Positions 52,418-63,227 are shown, numbered from the stretch's first letter. The stretch is DNA of 64,000 nucleotides from Beijerinckiaceae bacterium (GCA_947475995.1 CANJNI010000004.1:1-64000), one strand, 5' to 3'. Translations and numbers: made by a program. Notes: a model not told the origin generated them from the letters alone.

Positions 52418-52813
52418 TTGGACAAGACAGAACTGCGCAAGCTGCAAGCCTTTCTGCAGAATGCTTTTGGCAACGATTCCATCAAGGTCACGCTCGACCC
52501 GAAGGATACCGACAAGGCCGCCGTTCATTTCGGCGAAGCCCGTCTGGGAACCATCGCGGTCGATGACGAGGATGGCGATCGCTCGTTCTCGTTCGAGATG
52601 AAGATTCCTGTCGAGCGCCACGTGCTGCAGGAATATCTGCGCCGGCGTTTCGAAAATGATGATCTCAAGATCGTCGCGCGCGCCAAGAAGACCGACTCGG
52701 TCGAACTCAACAAGGGTTCGGACTTTCTCGGCGTGATTTCCGCCGACGACGCCAAGGGCCGCAGCTACACGCTCCAGATGGCGATCCTCGACTTCGATCT
52801 TGAGGACTACTGA
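52418..52813 (+). CDS. DUF3126 family protein
   Basis: 131 aa from TTG 52418, preceded by GGAG. The core LDKTELRKLQAFLQNAFGNDSIKVTLDPKDTDKAAVHFGEARLGTI matches DUF3126, a short alphaproteobacterial family. The first 70 or so residues are the domain; a second half (VERHVLQEYLRRRFENDDLKIVARAKKTDSVEL) looks like a partial internal duplication of the same helix-strand pattern, ending with ILDFDLEDY. Function unknown. Confidence 0.8.
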   Translation: MDKTELRKLQAFLQNAFGNDSIKVTLDPKDTDKAAVHFGEARLGTIAVDDEDGDRSFSFEMKIPVERHVLQEYLRRRFENDDLKIVARAKKTDSVELNKGSDFLGVISADDAKGRSYTLQMAILDFDLEDY

Positions 52814-52822
52814 AGCTTCCGG

Positions 52823-53479
52823 TCAGCGCGCCAGCGAGCGCACGAGTCCCTTGACGCCTTCCGTCAGTTGCGACCATTGCGGCAGCAACTCCGGGCTGAA
52901 CCGCACCCTTATGTCCAGTCCGCCCTGCCTGAACTCGCTGATGCAGCTTTCCGGAAGGCCGTCCGGCGGCTGGATCGGGCGCATGCAACGGGCGTAGAAC
53001 GTGCGCCCTTCGGGCGGCGCGATGTAGAGTTCTTCGCGCTCGTAGGGGCTTCCGTCTTCAAAACGGCGCATCACCAGCCCGCCCGGATGGCTCCAGGCGT
53101 CCGGTTCCAGAAAGCGCGCATAAAGCTTGGACGGCCGTTCCGCCGGTTCGACGGCGCCGTCGGGCGGCAGGATTGTCACCACGACTTCCTGCGGGCTCTG
53201 CATCGCCTGACCCGGCCGGGGCGTCTGGCGCGATCCGGGACGAAAATCCGGGAAATGCGCCACAAGGTCGATCTGGCGCAGATCGCCGCCGCGCATCTGG
53301 TCGGGCGTGCGCAAATAGAGACTGTCGATGTGGAACTGGTTGCCCGAGACGGAAGCGGCGACCTGGGCGCGATCGGCAGCCGCGAAAGGCCAGTAGCCCG
53401 GATAGGTCGTCCAGACCCCCAGACCGCCGAGTGCGGCGGCGGAAATCAGCAGCAGACCGGCGATCTGAAGCGAACGCAT
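52823..53479 (-). CDS. Membrane-anchored hypothetical protein
   Basis: 218 aa. One N-terminal hydrophobic helix (IAGLLLISAAALGGLGVW) anchors or exports the protein. The rest is a soluble domain with segments such as IDSLYLRTPDQMRGGDLRQIDLVAHFPDFRP and RFEDGSPYEREELYIAPPEGRTFYARC, with Cys residues near 172 and 185 that could pair. Convergent with the DUF3126 gene. I recognise no family, though the composition and length look like a genuine conserved alphaproteobacterial protein. Confidence 0.65.
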   Translation of the reverse strand: MRSLQIAGLLLISAAALGGLGVWTTYPGYWPFAAADRAQVAASVSGNQFHIDSLYLRTPDQMRGGDLRQIDLVAHFPDFRPGSRQTPRPGQAMQSPQEVVVTILPPDGAVEPAERPSKLYARFLEPDAWSHPGGLVMRRFEDGSPYEREELYIAPPEGRTFYARCMRPIQPPDGLPESCISEFRQGGLDIRVRFSPELLPQWSQLTEGVKGLVRSLAR

Positions 53480-53539
53480 CTGACGGAGGCACCCGGCGAA
53501 TCGGACGGGTGACGATACCAGATGCGGCGGCAGGTTCGC

Positions 53540-54169
53540 CTAGAGCTTCATCGTGTCGCTGAACTGTTCTGGCGGAATCGGACGCAGGAATTCCATCGCG
53601 AAGCCGCCATTGAAGACGCGGACGACCCTGCCGGGGGTTTCCCCGACCGTGACCCGCATGCCCATCGCGACTACAGCATCGGTGTTGACCGATGCGCCCG
53701 ACAGCGAGATGTCGATGATCTTGCCCGGCGTTGCGGCGCCGTCCGGCGACCGCACGGTGGTGCGGGTCAGGCGCGGCTGGATGCGCTCGTGGCGGCGATC
53801 TTCCGCCATGCCGAGCGCATGACGGTTGGCCAGCCAGGTGAGCTGGTCGGCAAGTTTCTCGCGCTTCAGGAGCGGCACGGCCAGCGCCATTGCGAAGCCG
53901 TTTTCGAGATGGCGGGCGACTGTGCCTTCAACCCGGCCGATCTGGTCGAGATAGGCGATGACCTTGTCCCCCACGGGGGCCTTGACGGGGGCGATCAACG
54001 CCAGCCCGCCCGGCGACATGTCGATGCTTTGGCAGGGAAATTCGCGACGATCCGACAGCATGTAGCGGCCCATCAGGCTCACCTTCACACGCTGATGCTT
54101 GCGCCGCTCGCGCTGCAGGCGATCAAGCCCCGGTATTCCAAGAATAGCGGCTGCATTGCCCCTGATCAT
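53540..54169 (-). CDS. Tandem PilZ-domain protein
   Basis: 209 aa with two PilZ-like domains. The first begins RRKHQRVKVSLMGRY with CQSIDMSPGGLALIA; the second begins DRRHERIQPRLTRTTV with IIDISLSGASVNT. The arginine-rich start and (D/N)xSxxG pattern is the c-di-GMP binding signature: the first domain has DMSPGG and the second DISLSG, so both may bind. No membrane segment, so it should be a cytoplasmic effector. A near-consensus CtrA site lies 44-58 bp upstream. Confidence 0.85.
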   Translation of the reverse strand: MIRGNAAAILGIPGLDRLQRERRKHQRVKVSLMGRYMLSDRREFPCQSIDMSPGGLALIAPVKAPVGDKVIAYLDQIGRVEGTVARHLENGFAMALAVPLLKREKLADQLTWLANRHALGMAEDRRHERIQPRLTRTTVRSPDGAATPGKIIDISLSGASVNTDAVVAMGMRVTVGETPGRVVRVFNGGFAMEFLRPIPPEQFSDTMKL

Positions 54170-54212
54170 CGACCCACCCGATTATGCATGAGTGAAGACT
54201 AGGGAAATAACG

Positions 54213-54227
54213 TTAAGGTGCAGTTAC
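54213..54227. promoter_or_regulatory. Near-consensus CtrA box upstream of the PilZ gene
   Basis: The plus strand reads TTAAGGTGCAGTTAC; on the minus strand this is GTAA-N7-TTAA, one mismatch from TTAA-N7-TTAA. It lies in the gap between the PAS_5 gene stop and the PilZ start. Confidence 0.35.
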
Positions 54228-54847
54228 CTTGGCGCTGAATTGATTGCAGGATTTTCGTAAAGCGTCAGGTGTCCGTGGCGGCTGATCCGCGGCCCGGTCC
54301 CGCTGTGAGCGGCGGCGCGGCCGGGCGCGAAGAGCCCCGCGACCTTGCGCAGGCCGGGGTCGGCCAGGATACGCAGGCTGCTGAGGCCCAGCGTTTCCGC
54401 CGGAATGAGCCCGAACCAGCTCGGAATGTTTGCCGGAGCGAGCGAACCGAGGATTCGCGCATGGGTTTTCCCGTGATGGCGGAGCGGAAGCAGCAGCAGT
54501 TCCAGATCGAGGGGCGTCCTGCCCGCAGGCGCGGCGGTGACGCCGGCCACGGCCGGGGCCGGCTCGTCAATGATGCAGGCGAGCATCTGGTTCACAGCCA
54601 CCCGGTCCTTCTCGGCCCAAAGGTGCATGAAGCGCGATCCCTTCAGTTCTGTCCCGAACAGCGCACTCGTGCGCGCGCCGCTGAGGCGGATCGGAAACGA
54701 GCGCTCGGGGTCCACTTCCAGCAGGAACGTGTCTGCCAGAACGCCCCGGATTTGTGCCGGATCGATCTGTGATCGGTCCGGAGCAGCGCGCCCGGCCCGC
54801 AGACGGTCCCAATATTCGTAGAGTTCGCGGGAAACAGCCTGTCTCAT
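54224..54847 (-). CDS. PAS_5-family protein
   Basis: 207 aa from ATG 54847. The opening SRELYEYWDRLRAGRAAPDRSQIDPAQIRGVLADTFLLEVD is typical of the PAS_5 domain family, common in Hyphomicrobiales and of unknown signalling role. No output domain is attached; the C-terminal 60 residues are variable. Longer upstream in-frame sequence (to 55096) looks non-coding. It is followed by the PilZ gene in the same direction, with a possible promoter between. Confidence 0.82.
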   Translation of the reverse strand: MRQAVSRELYEYWDRLRAGRAAPDRSQIDPAQIRGVLADTFLLEVDPERSFPIRLSGARTSALFGTELKGSRFMHLWAEKDRVAVNQMLACIIDEPAPAVAGVTAAPAGRTPLDLELLLLPLRHHGKTHARILGSLAPANIPSWFGLIPAETLGLSSLRILADPGLRKVAGLFAPGRAAAHSGTGPRISRHGHLTLYENPAINSAPR

Positions 54848-55172
54848 TCTATCGTTCCTGGCCCAACCTGACGCAGGGCATGTTCGGTTTCGACGCACGG
54901 AATCTCCGTACGGCGGGGTTCTCCTCCGTGTCAGCGAGGTTCGTGCCAGCGCGGGCGCAATGGCTTCGGTTACGAGGGCCGCGTGGTAAACAGGTAATGA
55001 ATGATTTCCTCCGCATCCGATGGAATTTCCATCCCGGTTATTCACCGCGTTACTTGGTCTGTATTCGGATTCCGCGAATGTAACCCGGAAATCCATGTTT
55101 CATTTACCCGCGAATACAATTGTAGGTCCACGACAAACCCGCCGGAAGCCGGGTTGTTCACAGGAGACCGCC
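54848..55172. other. 325-bp intergenic region between divergent genes
   Basis: Contains the presumed promoters of the PAS_5 gene and of the small gene at 55173. A small inverted repeat AACCCG/CGGGTT lies about 20 bases upstream of the latter start. No ORF with coding character or RNA gene is seen. Confidence 0.3.
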
Positions 55173-55589
55173 GTGACCGCCATTACTCTGGGCAAAGCCA
55201 CACCCGACCGCGTCCATGCCACTGGCCAGGGCCGCGTCGGGCTCCGTATGGCGGTGGCGCTTGTGCCCGCCGCGATACTGGTGAGCATCTGGGGCGACTT
55301 TGCGCGCAGCGTGCTGATCGGCGACGAGGTCCAACCTGTCGTGGAAGCTGCAGCCCTGACTGCGGCCAGCAGCCAGACTGGCCGGTCGGTGGCCGGATCT
55401 GATCTTGCGGCCGCCCTCAATGCGCGCGGCGATCTCGCCAATGTTCAGATCGGCGTCACCGGCAACCCGGACCGTTCCGTCACCGTGAAGGTGAAGGCGG
55501 ACGTTCCGGCCAAGTTCATGCCGCGCCTTGTGCCGATGTTCGGCATCGACCACTCGGCCACATCGCCCGGCCGCGTCTCGTTCGACTGA
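55173..55589 (+). CDS. Small protein with one membrane segment
   Basis: 138 aa from GTG 55173, which has CAGGAG 8 bases upstream; the longer frame to 55020 has no coding character. A hydrophobic stretch (GLRMAVALVPAAILVSIW) is followed by a soluble region with the C-terminal pattern VTVKVKADVPAKFMPRLVPMFGIDHSATS, which resembles the late beta-rich part of TadE/TadG-like pilus proteins, but no tad genes are nearby. Ends in a strong terminator. Family uncertain. Confidence 0.6.
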   Translation: MTAITLGKATPDRVHATGQGRVGLRMAVALVPAAILVSIWGDFARSVLIGDEVQPVVEAAALTAASSQTGRSVAGSDLAAALNARGDLANVQIGVTGNPDRSVTVKVKADVPAKFMPRLVPMFGIDHSATSPGRVSFD

Positions 55590-55614
55590 CGCGCATTTAC
55601 AAGTATTTGAATTG

Positions 55615-55647
55615 AAAGCTCCGGAAAAACCGGAGCTTTTTCTTTTT
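55615..55647 (+). terminator. Intrinsic terminator
   Basis: AAAGCTCCGG-AAAAA-CCGGAGCTTT is a perfect 10-bp stem followed by TTTTCTTTTT, 25 bases after the stop of the gene at 55173-55589. Confidence 0.93.
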
Positions 55648-55859
55648 GAATTCGCCCGGGTTAACATTAATTTCGCATCTGAATTGCGATTAACGATTTG
55701 AGGTGTCACCTTGTTCTCATCGAAGGAACGGCGCTTCTGTTGCTCCACCGGAGCTTTGTTCCCGACACGCAGGCAAGAGTCAGGATCGACGCCTTGCGTT
55801 TCCGGTTGACGGTGTTCCAGGCAGCGCTCCACTGCCTCTACATCTCCCGGCGCAGGCCG

Positions 55860-55891
55860 AAAAACGGGGGAGTTCCGGTGGAACTCCCCCG
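55860..55891 (-). terminator. Strong minus-strand terminator with no annotated gene
   Basis: CGGGGGAGTTCC-GGT-GGAACTCCCCCG (55865-55891) is a perfect 12-bp stem. Only on the minus strand is it followed by a T-run (TTTTT, 55860-55864). No convincing minus-strand ORF precedes it before the rhomboid start at 56052, so it may end a small RNA encoded within 55892-56050. Confidence 0.7.
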
Positions 55892-56051
55892 ATCTCATCC
55901 GAACCCTTCGAAAGTCCAGTCGCAAAGCTTCAGACCAGGCTTGCTCTTGCGTCTTCAGCGTTCCATCTAGGCTTCAGACCCGGCGCTCCGGCCCGGCGGC
56001 AGGACGCCGCCACGACAGCTACAGGGTCATCGTCCTGCGCCGGAGGTCCTC
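55892..56051 (-). ncRNA. Candidate small RNA upstream of the orphan terminator
   Basis: The intergenic space 55648-56051 has no supported protein gene. A transcript on the minus strand of about 100-190 nt starting within 55892-56051 and ending at the terminator 55860-55891 is the simplest explanation for that hairpin. I cannot define the 5' end or promoter, and no known RNA family is recognised, so this is a hypothesis. Confidence 0.25.
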
Positions 56052-56897
56052 ATGGAGGCGAAAACGCCTCGTCAGCCGATGTTCAATCTGCCCGGTATCG
56101 TGGTCCTGTTCATCGCGGCTTTTGCGGTGGTGCATGGCGTCCGCGACTGGCTGCTGAGCGTCGACATGGACGACTGGGTTTTGGCGACCTTTGCGTTCGT
56201 CCCTGGCCGGCTGTCGTTTCTGTGGAATCCCTTCGGTGTTTCGGACGTTCTTGAAAAGCTGTCCGCTCGCGATGGTTCGCTGGCGATGGGCCAGTATTTT
56301 CTGGGCGAGGGCACACCACAGCCCTGGGCGGTCATGACCTATGCGTTCCTGCACGGGGACTGGGTTCATGTAGGCGTCAATTCGGTGTGGCTTGCGGCTT
56401 TCGGGGCCCCGGTGGCCCGCCGTTTCGGCCCGTTGCGATTTGCGATCTTCTTTCTGGTGGCGGCGGTCGGCGGCGCGGCCGCGCATCTGCTGGCGCACGC
56501 CTATGACCTGACGCCGGTCGTTGGCGCGTCCGCCTCTGTCTCGGGCGCGATGGGCGCGGCGGTTCGTTTCATCTTCAATCCGAATGCGCCGCTCGGGTCT
56601 GCGGCGGGCTTCGGCAATCGCGCCGACGCACGCGCCTACCGCCTGCCGTCGTTGCCGCTGCGCTACCTCTTTCGCGACCGGCGCGTCGTGTTGTTCGTCG
56701 GCATCTGGCTGGTGGTGAATTTCGTTTTCGCCCTGATCGCCGGCCCGCTGGGCATCACCGACGCGACGATTGCATGGGAGGCCCATGTGGGCGGCTTCCT
56801 CACCGGACTGCTGTTGTTCGACCTGTTCGACCTCTCGTACAGCCGCAGGACTTATATCGAGGCCGAACAGGATTTCTTTCCCGGCGACAGGCCCTGA
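56052..56897 (+). CDS. Rhomboid family intramembrane serine protease
   Basis: 281 aa with about six TM helices. Rhomboid features: HGDWVHVGVNSVWLAAFG in the second helix region, catalytic Ser in VVGASASVSGAMGAA (GxSxx-type), and the catalytic His in WEAHVGGFLTGLLLFDL. A roughly 60-residue cytosolic loop (NPNAPLGSAAGFGNRADARAYRLPSL) lies between. It cleaves membrane-spanning substrates; none is evident here. The CBS gene follows after 79 bp. Confidence 0.9.
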   Translation: MEAKTPRQPMFNLPGIVVLFIAAFAVVHGVRDWLLSVDMDDWVLATFAFVPGRLSFLWNPFGVSDVLEKLSARDGSLAMGQYFLGEGTPQPWAVMTYAFLHGDWVHVGVNSVWLAAFGAPVARRFGPLRFAIFFLVAAVGGAAAHLLAHAYDLTPVVGASASVSGAMGAAVRFIFNPNAPLGSAAGFGNRADARAYRLPSLPLRYLFRDRRVVLFVGIWLVVNFVFALIAGPLGITDATIAWEAHVGGFLTGLLLFDLFDLSYSRRTYIEAEQDFFPGDRP

Positions 56898-56976
56898 TCC
56901 CCTTGCAGGACAGGCCGAAGCGGTCCATCTTCTCCAAATGTGCGGCAGTTTGACACACCCGCACAGGGAGGTCGCC

Positions 56977-57405
56977 ATGAGCGTAGCCCGGATTCTCGCC
57001 GCCAAGGGGCGGCACGTCGTCACGACCCAACCCCATCGCAGTTTGCAGGATGTCGCCGGTCTCCTGACCGATCACGGCATAGGCGCGGTGGTGGTGACGG
57101 GTCCGGACGCGGAAGTGCTGGGGATCATTTCAGAACGCGATATCGTGCGCGCGGTCGCCGAAGGTCCCGCAGCCCTGCAGGAGCCGGTCTCGCGGCACAT
57201 GACCCCGAAGGTGGTCACCGTACGGGAAGGCGACTCCATCGACGCCATCATGGACACGATGACGGCAGGCCGCTTCCGTCATGCTCCGGTGATCGAGGAT
57301 GGCCGGATCGCCGGCATCGTTTCGATCGGCGACGTCGTGAAACATCGCGTGGCCGCCATCGAAACCGAGAAGGAAGCGCTTCGGGAATACATCTCCAACG
57401 CCTGA
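56977..57405 (+). CDS. CBS-domain pair protein
   Basis: 142 aa from ATG 56977, with GGGAGG upstream. It consists of two CBS domains: SLQDVAGLLTDHGIGAVVVTGPDAEVLGIISERDIVRAVA and DSIDAIMDTMTAGRFRHAPVIEDGRIAGIVSIGDVVKHRV. Such stand-alone pairs bind adenosyl nucleotides and regulate partners, which are unknown here. It ends 8 bp before the end of the convergent patatin gene. Confidence 0.9.
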   Translation: MSVARILAAKGRHVVTTQPHRSLQDVAGLLTDHGIGAVVVTGPDAEVLGIISERDIVRAVAEGPAALQEPVSRHMTPKVVTVREGDSIDAIMDTMTAGRFRHAPVIEDGRIAGIVSIGDVVKHRVAAIETEKEALREYISNA

Positions 57406-57413
57406 GCCTGCGC

Positions 57414-58421
57414 CTATTCGGCGAAGGCTTCGATCGCGCTGCGTTCGCGCAGGTCCGGCAGGATCTTGCGGACAGATTCGCGTCCCAGCGCGATCAGTTC
57501 ATCGGCGCGATGGAAATCGAACAGTCCGATCTTGCCGACGCGCGCGCCGATGAGAAAGTCCGGCGGATCGCCCGCCAGCCGCGACCGCGCGATCCGATCC
57601 TGTGTGATGTTGAAGGCTTCCACCATGGCGCTCGCGATGCCGGGCGCGCCGTTTGCGGGGGTCAGGCGTCGGCGGCGAGCCCGTTCGCGAAAGCTAGCCA
57701 GAAGCCCTCCGCCACCGTCGGCATCCGCCTCCAGCGTCTCCATCGTCTCGTCGAGGACCGCACCTTCGTGGATCACCGTGGACCGGCGATCCGCATCCGC
57801 GATGAGATCGACCGCGATGACGAAATCGGCCCCGAGCGCGCGGCAAACAGTGACCGGGATCGGATTGCACAAAGCCCCGTCGAACAGCCATCGCCCGCCC
57901 ACCCGGACCGGCTCGAACAGACCCGGCAGCGCATAGGACGCGCGGATCGCCTCAACCGCGTTGCCGCGAGTCAGCCAGATTTCGTGGCCGGTTCCGATTT
58001 CGGTGGCGACAGCAGCGAACTTGCGCGGCAGGGTTTCCATGGCCTGCATGCCCAGCGCGCCTTCCAGCGCCCGCTTCAGCCGGTTGCCGCCGATGAGGCC
58101 CGCCCCGCTGAACGACAGATCCATCAGCCCGAGGACCCGGCGCCGGGTGAGCGAGCGGGCGAAATCCTCCATGTCGTCCAGCCGCCCGGCCGCATGGCAG
58201 CCGCCGACCACGGCCCCGACCGAGGTTCCGGCGATGATGTCGGGCTCAAACCCGTTTGCCGACAGTTCGCGAAGGATGCCGATATGCGTCCAGCCGCGCG
58301 CCACCCCGGACCCCAGCGCCAGGCCCAGAACCGGCCTGCGGGGACGCCGCCGCTCGATCAGTCCGCCGCCGCCGCTGCCGTCTTCGCTGCGTGCATTGGC
58401 TTTGCCCCCGAAAAATCTCAT
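57414..58421 (-). CDS. Patatin-like phospholipase
   Basis: 335 aa from ATG 58421. The oxyanion loop LALGSGVARGWTHIGIL, nucleophile Ser in IAGTSVGAVVGG, and the catalytic Asp in WLFDGALCNPIPV form the patatin Ser-Asp dyad. An unusual Arg-rich N-terminus (GLIERRRPRRPVLG) precedes the domain. It would hydrolyse acyl chains from phospholipids; no signal peptide is visible. Convergent with the CBS gene. Confidence 0.9.
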   Translation of the reverse strand: MRFFGGKANARSEDGSGGGGLIERRRPRRPVLGLALGSGVARGWTHIGILRELSANGFEPDIIAGTSVGAVVGGCHAAGRLDDMEDFARSLTRRRVLGLMDLSFSGAGLIGGNRLKRALEGALGMQAMETLPRKFAAVATEIGTGHEIWLTRGNAVEAIRASYALPGLFEPVRVGGRWLFDGALCNPIPVTVCRALGADFVIAVDLIADADRRSTVIHEGAVLDETMETLEADADGGGGLLASFRERARRRRLTPANGAPGIASAMVEAFNITQDRIARSRLAGDPPDFLIGARVGKIGLFDFHRADELIALGRESVRKILPDLRERSAIEAFAE

Positions 58422-58521
58422 GGTCGCAACTCCGGAACCCCAATGGCGACACGTCAAGCCTGAGCCCGGAACGTCGCCACGGTTTTAATGGTTCCTCATC
58501 GCGCCTGAACCGGGCGTGAAT

Positions 58522-58959
58522 CTATTCCGTGATGGTCAACGCCCCGCCAACGGGACCAAGCGCGACCTTGCGATAAAAGCAGGACCGGCGGCCCGTGTGG
58601 CAGGCCTTGCCGTCGCCGCCCGCCTCGACCTTGAGCAGGATGGCGTCCTGATCGCAGTCGGTGCGCATCTCCACGATGGTCTGCACCTGTCCGGACGTAT
58701 CGCCCTTGCGCCAAAGGCTTTGGCGCGACCGTGAATAATAATGCGCCACGCCGGTTTCGATCGAAAGCCGCAGAGCTTCTTCGTTCATGTAGGCGACCAT
58801 CAGAATGTCGCCCGTGTGAATTTCGGTCGTGATGCAGACGATCAGCCCGTCCCGGTCGAACTTGGGCGCGAGCCGCGCGCCTTCTTCGAGTTCGTGCTTG
58901 TCGCCGCGCGGCGCGAAGGAAAGATCGGTCATGAGGAGCTCGCGTGTTTGTGCTGTCAT
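58522..58959 (-). CDS. hisI: Phosphoribosyl-AMP cyclohydrolase
   Basis: 145 aa from ATG 58959 (ATG 58932 is possible). It opens the purine ring of PR-AMP, the third step of histidine synthesis. Conserved blocks: [48 protein letters not shown] and the zinc/metal site [30 protein letters not shown]. It is the monofunctional HisI type, without HisE. hisZ and hisG are 31 kb away. Confidence 0.93.
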   Translation of the reverse strand: MTAQTRELLMTDLSFAPRGDKHELEEGARLAPKFDRDGLIVCITTEIHTGDILMVAYMNEEALRLSIETGVAHYYSRSRQSLWRKGDTSGQVQTIVEMRTDCDQDAILLKVEAGGDGKACHTGRRSCFYRKVALGPVGGALTITE

Positions 58960-59052
58960 TCCATGGGCTGCGCGGCGCGGCAAGGGCGATCACGCGAGCC
59001 TGACTGGCGTTCCGGCTGCGCTGCGCTACCATTGCGAAAACGGAGGCCCGCG

Positions 59053-59844
59053 ATGATCCTTGCCCGCCTGTTCTGCCTGACCATTCTGGCCGCTTTCGCC
59101 CCGGCCGCGCTGGCGCAGACGCCCGAGCCCGAAGCCTGTCCGCGCCTCCTGGCCTCGAACGAGGCGCGCGTGTTCCGCGCTGCGCTGGCGCAGAACGAGA
59201 TCGGCCTCAACTTCACCGGCCATTCGACCTTCCTGATCGAGACGCCCGCGGGACTGCGCGTGGCGACCGACTACAACGATTATGTGCGTCCGCCGCTGCC
59301 GCTCGACATCGTCACGATGAACAAGGCGCACGATACGCATTTCACCCATCGTCCCTCGCCGAACATTGCGCACGTGCTGCGTGGCTGGAACCCGGCGGGC
59401 GGCGCAGCCGCGCATGATCTCACCGTGAAGGACATGCGGGTTCGCAACGTCGTCACCAATATCCGCGACTTCGCGGGCCGCACCGAATACGATGGCAATT
59501 CGATCTTCGTGTTTGAATCGCGCGAAATCTGCATCGCGCATCTCGGCCATTTGCATCACGAACTCACCGAGGAACATCTCAAGCAACTGGGCCGCATCGA
59601 CGTGGTGCTGGTGCCGGTCGATGGCAGCATGACGCTCGACGTGCGCGGCCAGTTCGAGAACCTGCGCAAGATCGCCGCGCCGCTCGTGATCCCCATGCAC
59701 TATTTCAATCGCGGCACGCTGGAGCGTTTCCTGCGGCTGGCGCGCGAGGATTACGAGGTCGAGTTCAGCCCGACAGCGTCGGTGACGCTGACGCGCGACA
59801 GGCTGCCGATCCGCCCGAAGGTGCTGGTGCTGCCGGGGCAGTAG
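59053..59844 (+). CDS. Secreted metallo-beta-lactamase-fold protein (UlaG-like)
   Basis: 263 aa from ATG 59053, with GGAGG upstream. Signal peptide LFCLTILAAFAPAALAQ. The fold is suggested by LNFTGHSTFLIETPAGLRVATDY, MNKAHDTHFTHRPS, ICIAHLGHLHHELTEEHLKQLGRIDVVLVPVDG and a late MHYFN. The HxHxDH signature is altered (NKAHDTHF), as in UlaG/L-ascorbate-6-phosphate lactonase-like members. Periplasmic hydrolase of unknown substrate. Convergent with the mutase gene, 5 bp apart. Confidence 0.82.
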   Translation: MILARLFCLTILAAFAPAALAQTPEPEACPRLLASNEARVFRAALAQNEIGLNFTGHSTFLIETPAGLRVATDYNDYVRPPLPLDIVTMNKAHDTHFTHRPSPNIAHVLRGWNPAGGAAAHDLTVKDMRVRNVVTNIRDFAGRTEYDGNSIFVFESREICIAHLGHLHHELTEEHLKQLGRIDVVLVPVDGSMTLDVRGQFENLRKIAAPLVIPMHYFNRGTLERFLRLAREDYEVEFSPTASVTLTRDRLPIRPKVLVLPGQ

Positions 59845-59849
59845 GGCGG

Positions 59850-62009
<2,160 letters not shown>

Positions 62010-62100
62010 GCGGCTCTCATCTGGACAGGCTGGAGAGATCATAAACCTGCGGCAGCGTGCGGACTATTGGAAATAGGGGGCAGGGGAGCGTCGGGAGTGT

Positions 62101-62226
62101 CCTTCTCCCGCTTTGCGGGAGAAGGTGGCCCGGAGGGCCGGATGAGGGATGAAAATGACAAGCTCACACCATCCCTCATCCGTCATGCTTCGCATGCCAC
62201 CTTCTCCCAACTGCGTCGGGAGAAGG
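62101..62226. repeat. Compound palindromic intergenic repeat
   Basis: CCTTCTCCCGC-TTT-GCGGGAGAAGG (62101-62125) is a perfect hairpin. GGATGAGGGAT (62140-62150) pairs with ATCCCTCATCC (62171-62181), and CCTTCTCCC/GGGAGAAGG (62200-62226) forms a third stem. I know very similar elements dispersed in alphaproteobacterial genomes. It lies between the divergent mutase and DUF817 genes. Confidence 0.8.
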
Positions 62227-62307
62227 ATCTCGCGCGGCGTGGCGATCTTTTCGGCGGCGCATCGGGCGAAGGGTGCTACGCTTGGAAATCTCGATTCCCG
62301 ATTGCCG

Positions 62308-63192
62308 ATGACCAATCCCACATTCGAAAGCGCCGCACAGCAATGGCCGCTTCTGGCGCGGTTTCTGGAAGCCGAACACCGTTGGGCGCAGCGCTTTGCG
62401 CATAGCCGGCCCGGTCTTGCGGCCTATGAGTTCCTTCGCTTCGGGGTGAAGCAGGCTTGGGCCTGCCTGTTTGGCGGTCTGATGGTCGCCCTGCTGATCG
62501 CCACCCATTTCTGGTACCCGCGCTCGGCTTCGCTGGCGCGTTACGATTTCCTCGTGCTGGCTTCCGTGGCGATTCAAATCATCCTGCTCTGGCTGAAAAT
62601 GGAGACTTGGGAGGAGGCTAAGGTCATCCTGCTCTTTCATTTCGTCGGCACGATCATGGAGGTCTTCAAGACCGCCGTTGGATCGTGGACCTATCCGGAG
62701 CCGAGCCTCTTGCGCATCGGCGGCGTTCCGCTGTTCACCGGCTTCATGTATGCGTCCATCGGCAGCTACATGGCGCGGTCGTGGCGGCTGTTCGATTTCC
62801 GCTTCACGCGCCATCCGCCCTTGTGGACGCTCGGCCTTCTCTCGCTCGCCATCTACGCGAATTTTTTCACGAACCATTGGGGTTACGACGTGCGCGTCTG
62901 GCTTTTCGCCGGCGCGGCGATCCTGCTCGGGCCGGGCCTGATCCACTATCGGGTCTGGCGCACGCATCGCACGATGCCGCTGCTGCTGGCCTGCGGGCTG
63001 ACGGCGTTCTTCATCTGGATCGCCGAGAATGTCGGCACCTACACGAATGCCTGGCTCTATCCGCATCAGGGGAAGGAGTGGTCGCTGGTCGGCTTCGGCA
63101 AGTTCTCGTCGTGGTTCCTGCTGCTCATCATCAGCTATGTGATGGTGGCTTTGGTGAACAGGCCGGAGCCTTTGCCGAAACGGGATGCCTGA
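62308..63192 (+). CDS. DUF817 family integral membrane protein
   Basis: 294 aa from ATG 62308. About eight hydrophobic helices. Conserved-looking motifs for DUF817: WLKMETWEEAKVILLFHFVGTIMEVFKTAVGSWTYPE and FTGFMYASIGSYMARSWRLF, with TNHWGYDVR and ENVGTYTNAWLYPHQ later. Function unknown. It is on the opposite strand to the two mutase genes that flank it and has related repeat units on both sides, suggesting a later insertion. Confidence 0.85.
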   Translation: MTNPTFESAAQQWPLLARFLEAEHRWAQRFAHSRPGLAAYEFLRFGVKQAWACLFGGLMVALLIATHFWYPRSASLARYDFLVLASVAIQIILLWLKMETWEEAKVILLFHFVGTIMEVFKTAVGSWTYPEPSLLRIGGVPLFTGFMYASIGSYMARSWRLFDFRFTRHPPLWTLGLLSLAIYANFFTNHWGYDVRVWLFAGAAILLGPGLIHYRVWRTHRTMPLLLACGLTAFFIWIAENVGTYTNAWLYPHQGKEWSLVGFGKFSSWFLLLIISYVMVALVNRPEPLPKRDA

Positions 63193-63194
63193 TC

Positions 63195-63221
63195 CCTTCT
63201 CCGAACTGCGTCGGCAAAAGG
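63195..63221. repeat. Isolated repeat unit matching 62200-62226
   Basis: The 27 bases here match those at 62200-62226 at 24 of 27 positions in direct orientation; both share CCTTCTCC-AACTGCGTCGG around one variable base. The two copies bracket the DUF817 gene. The arms are slightly decayed, so the hairpin is weaker than in the other copy. Confidence 0.75.
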
Positions 63222-63227
63222 CTTCGC

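Noticed and set aside
55698-56254. Plus-strand open frames of 90 and 183 codons between the terminator at 55647 and the rhomboid gene
   Set aside because: No ribosome-binding site, no family features, and one runs deep into the rhomboid gene in another frame. The stretch also contains a terminator hairpin.
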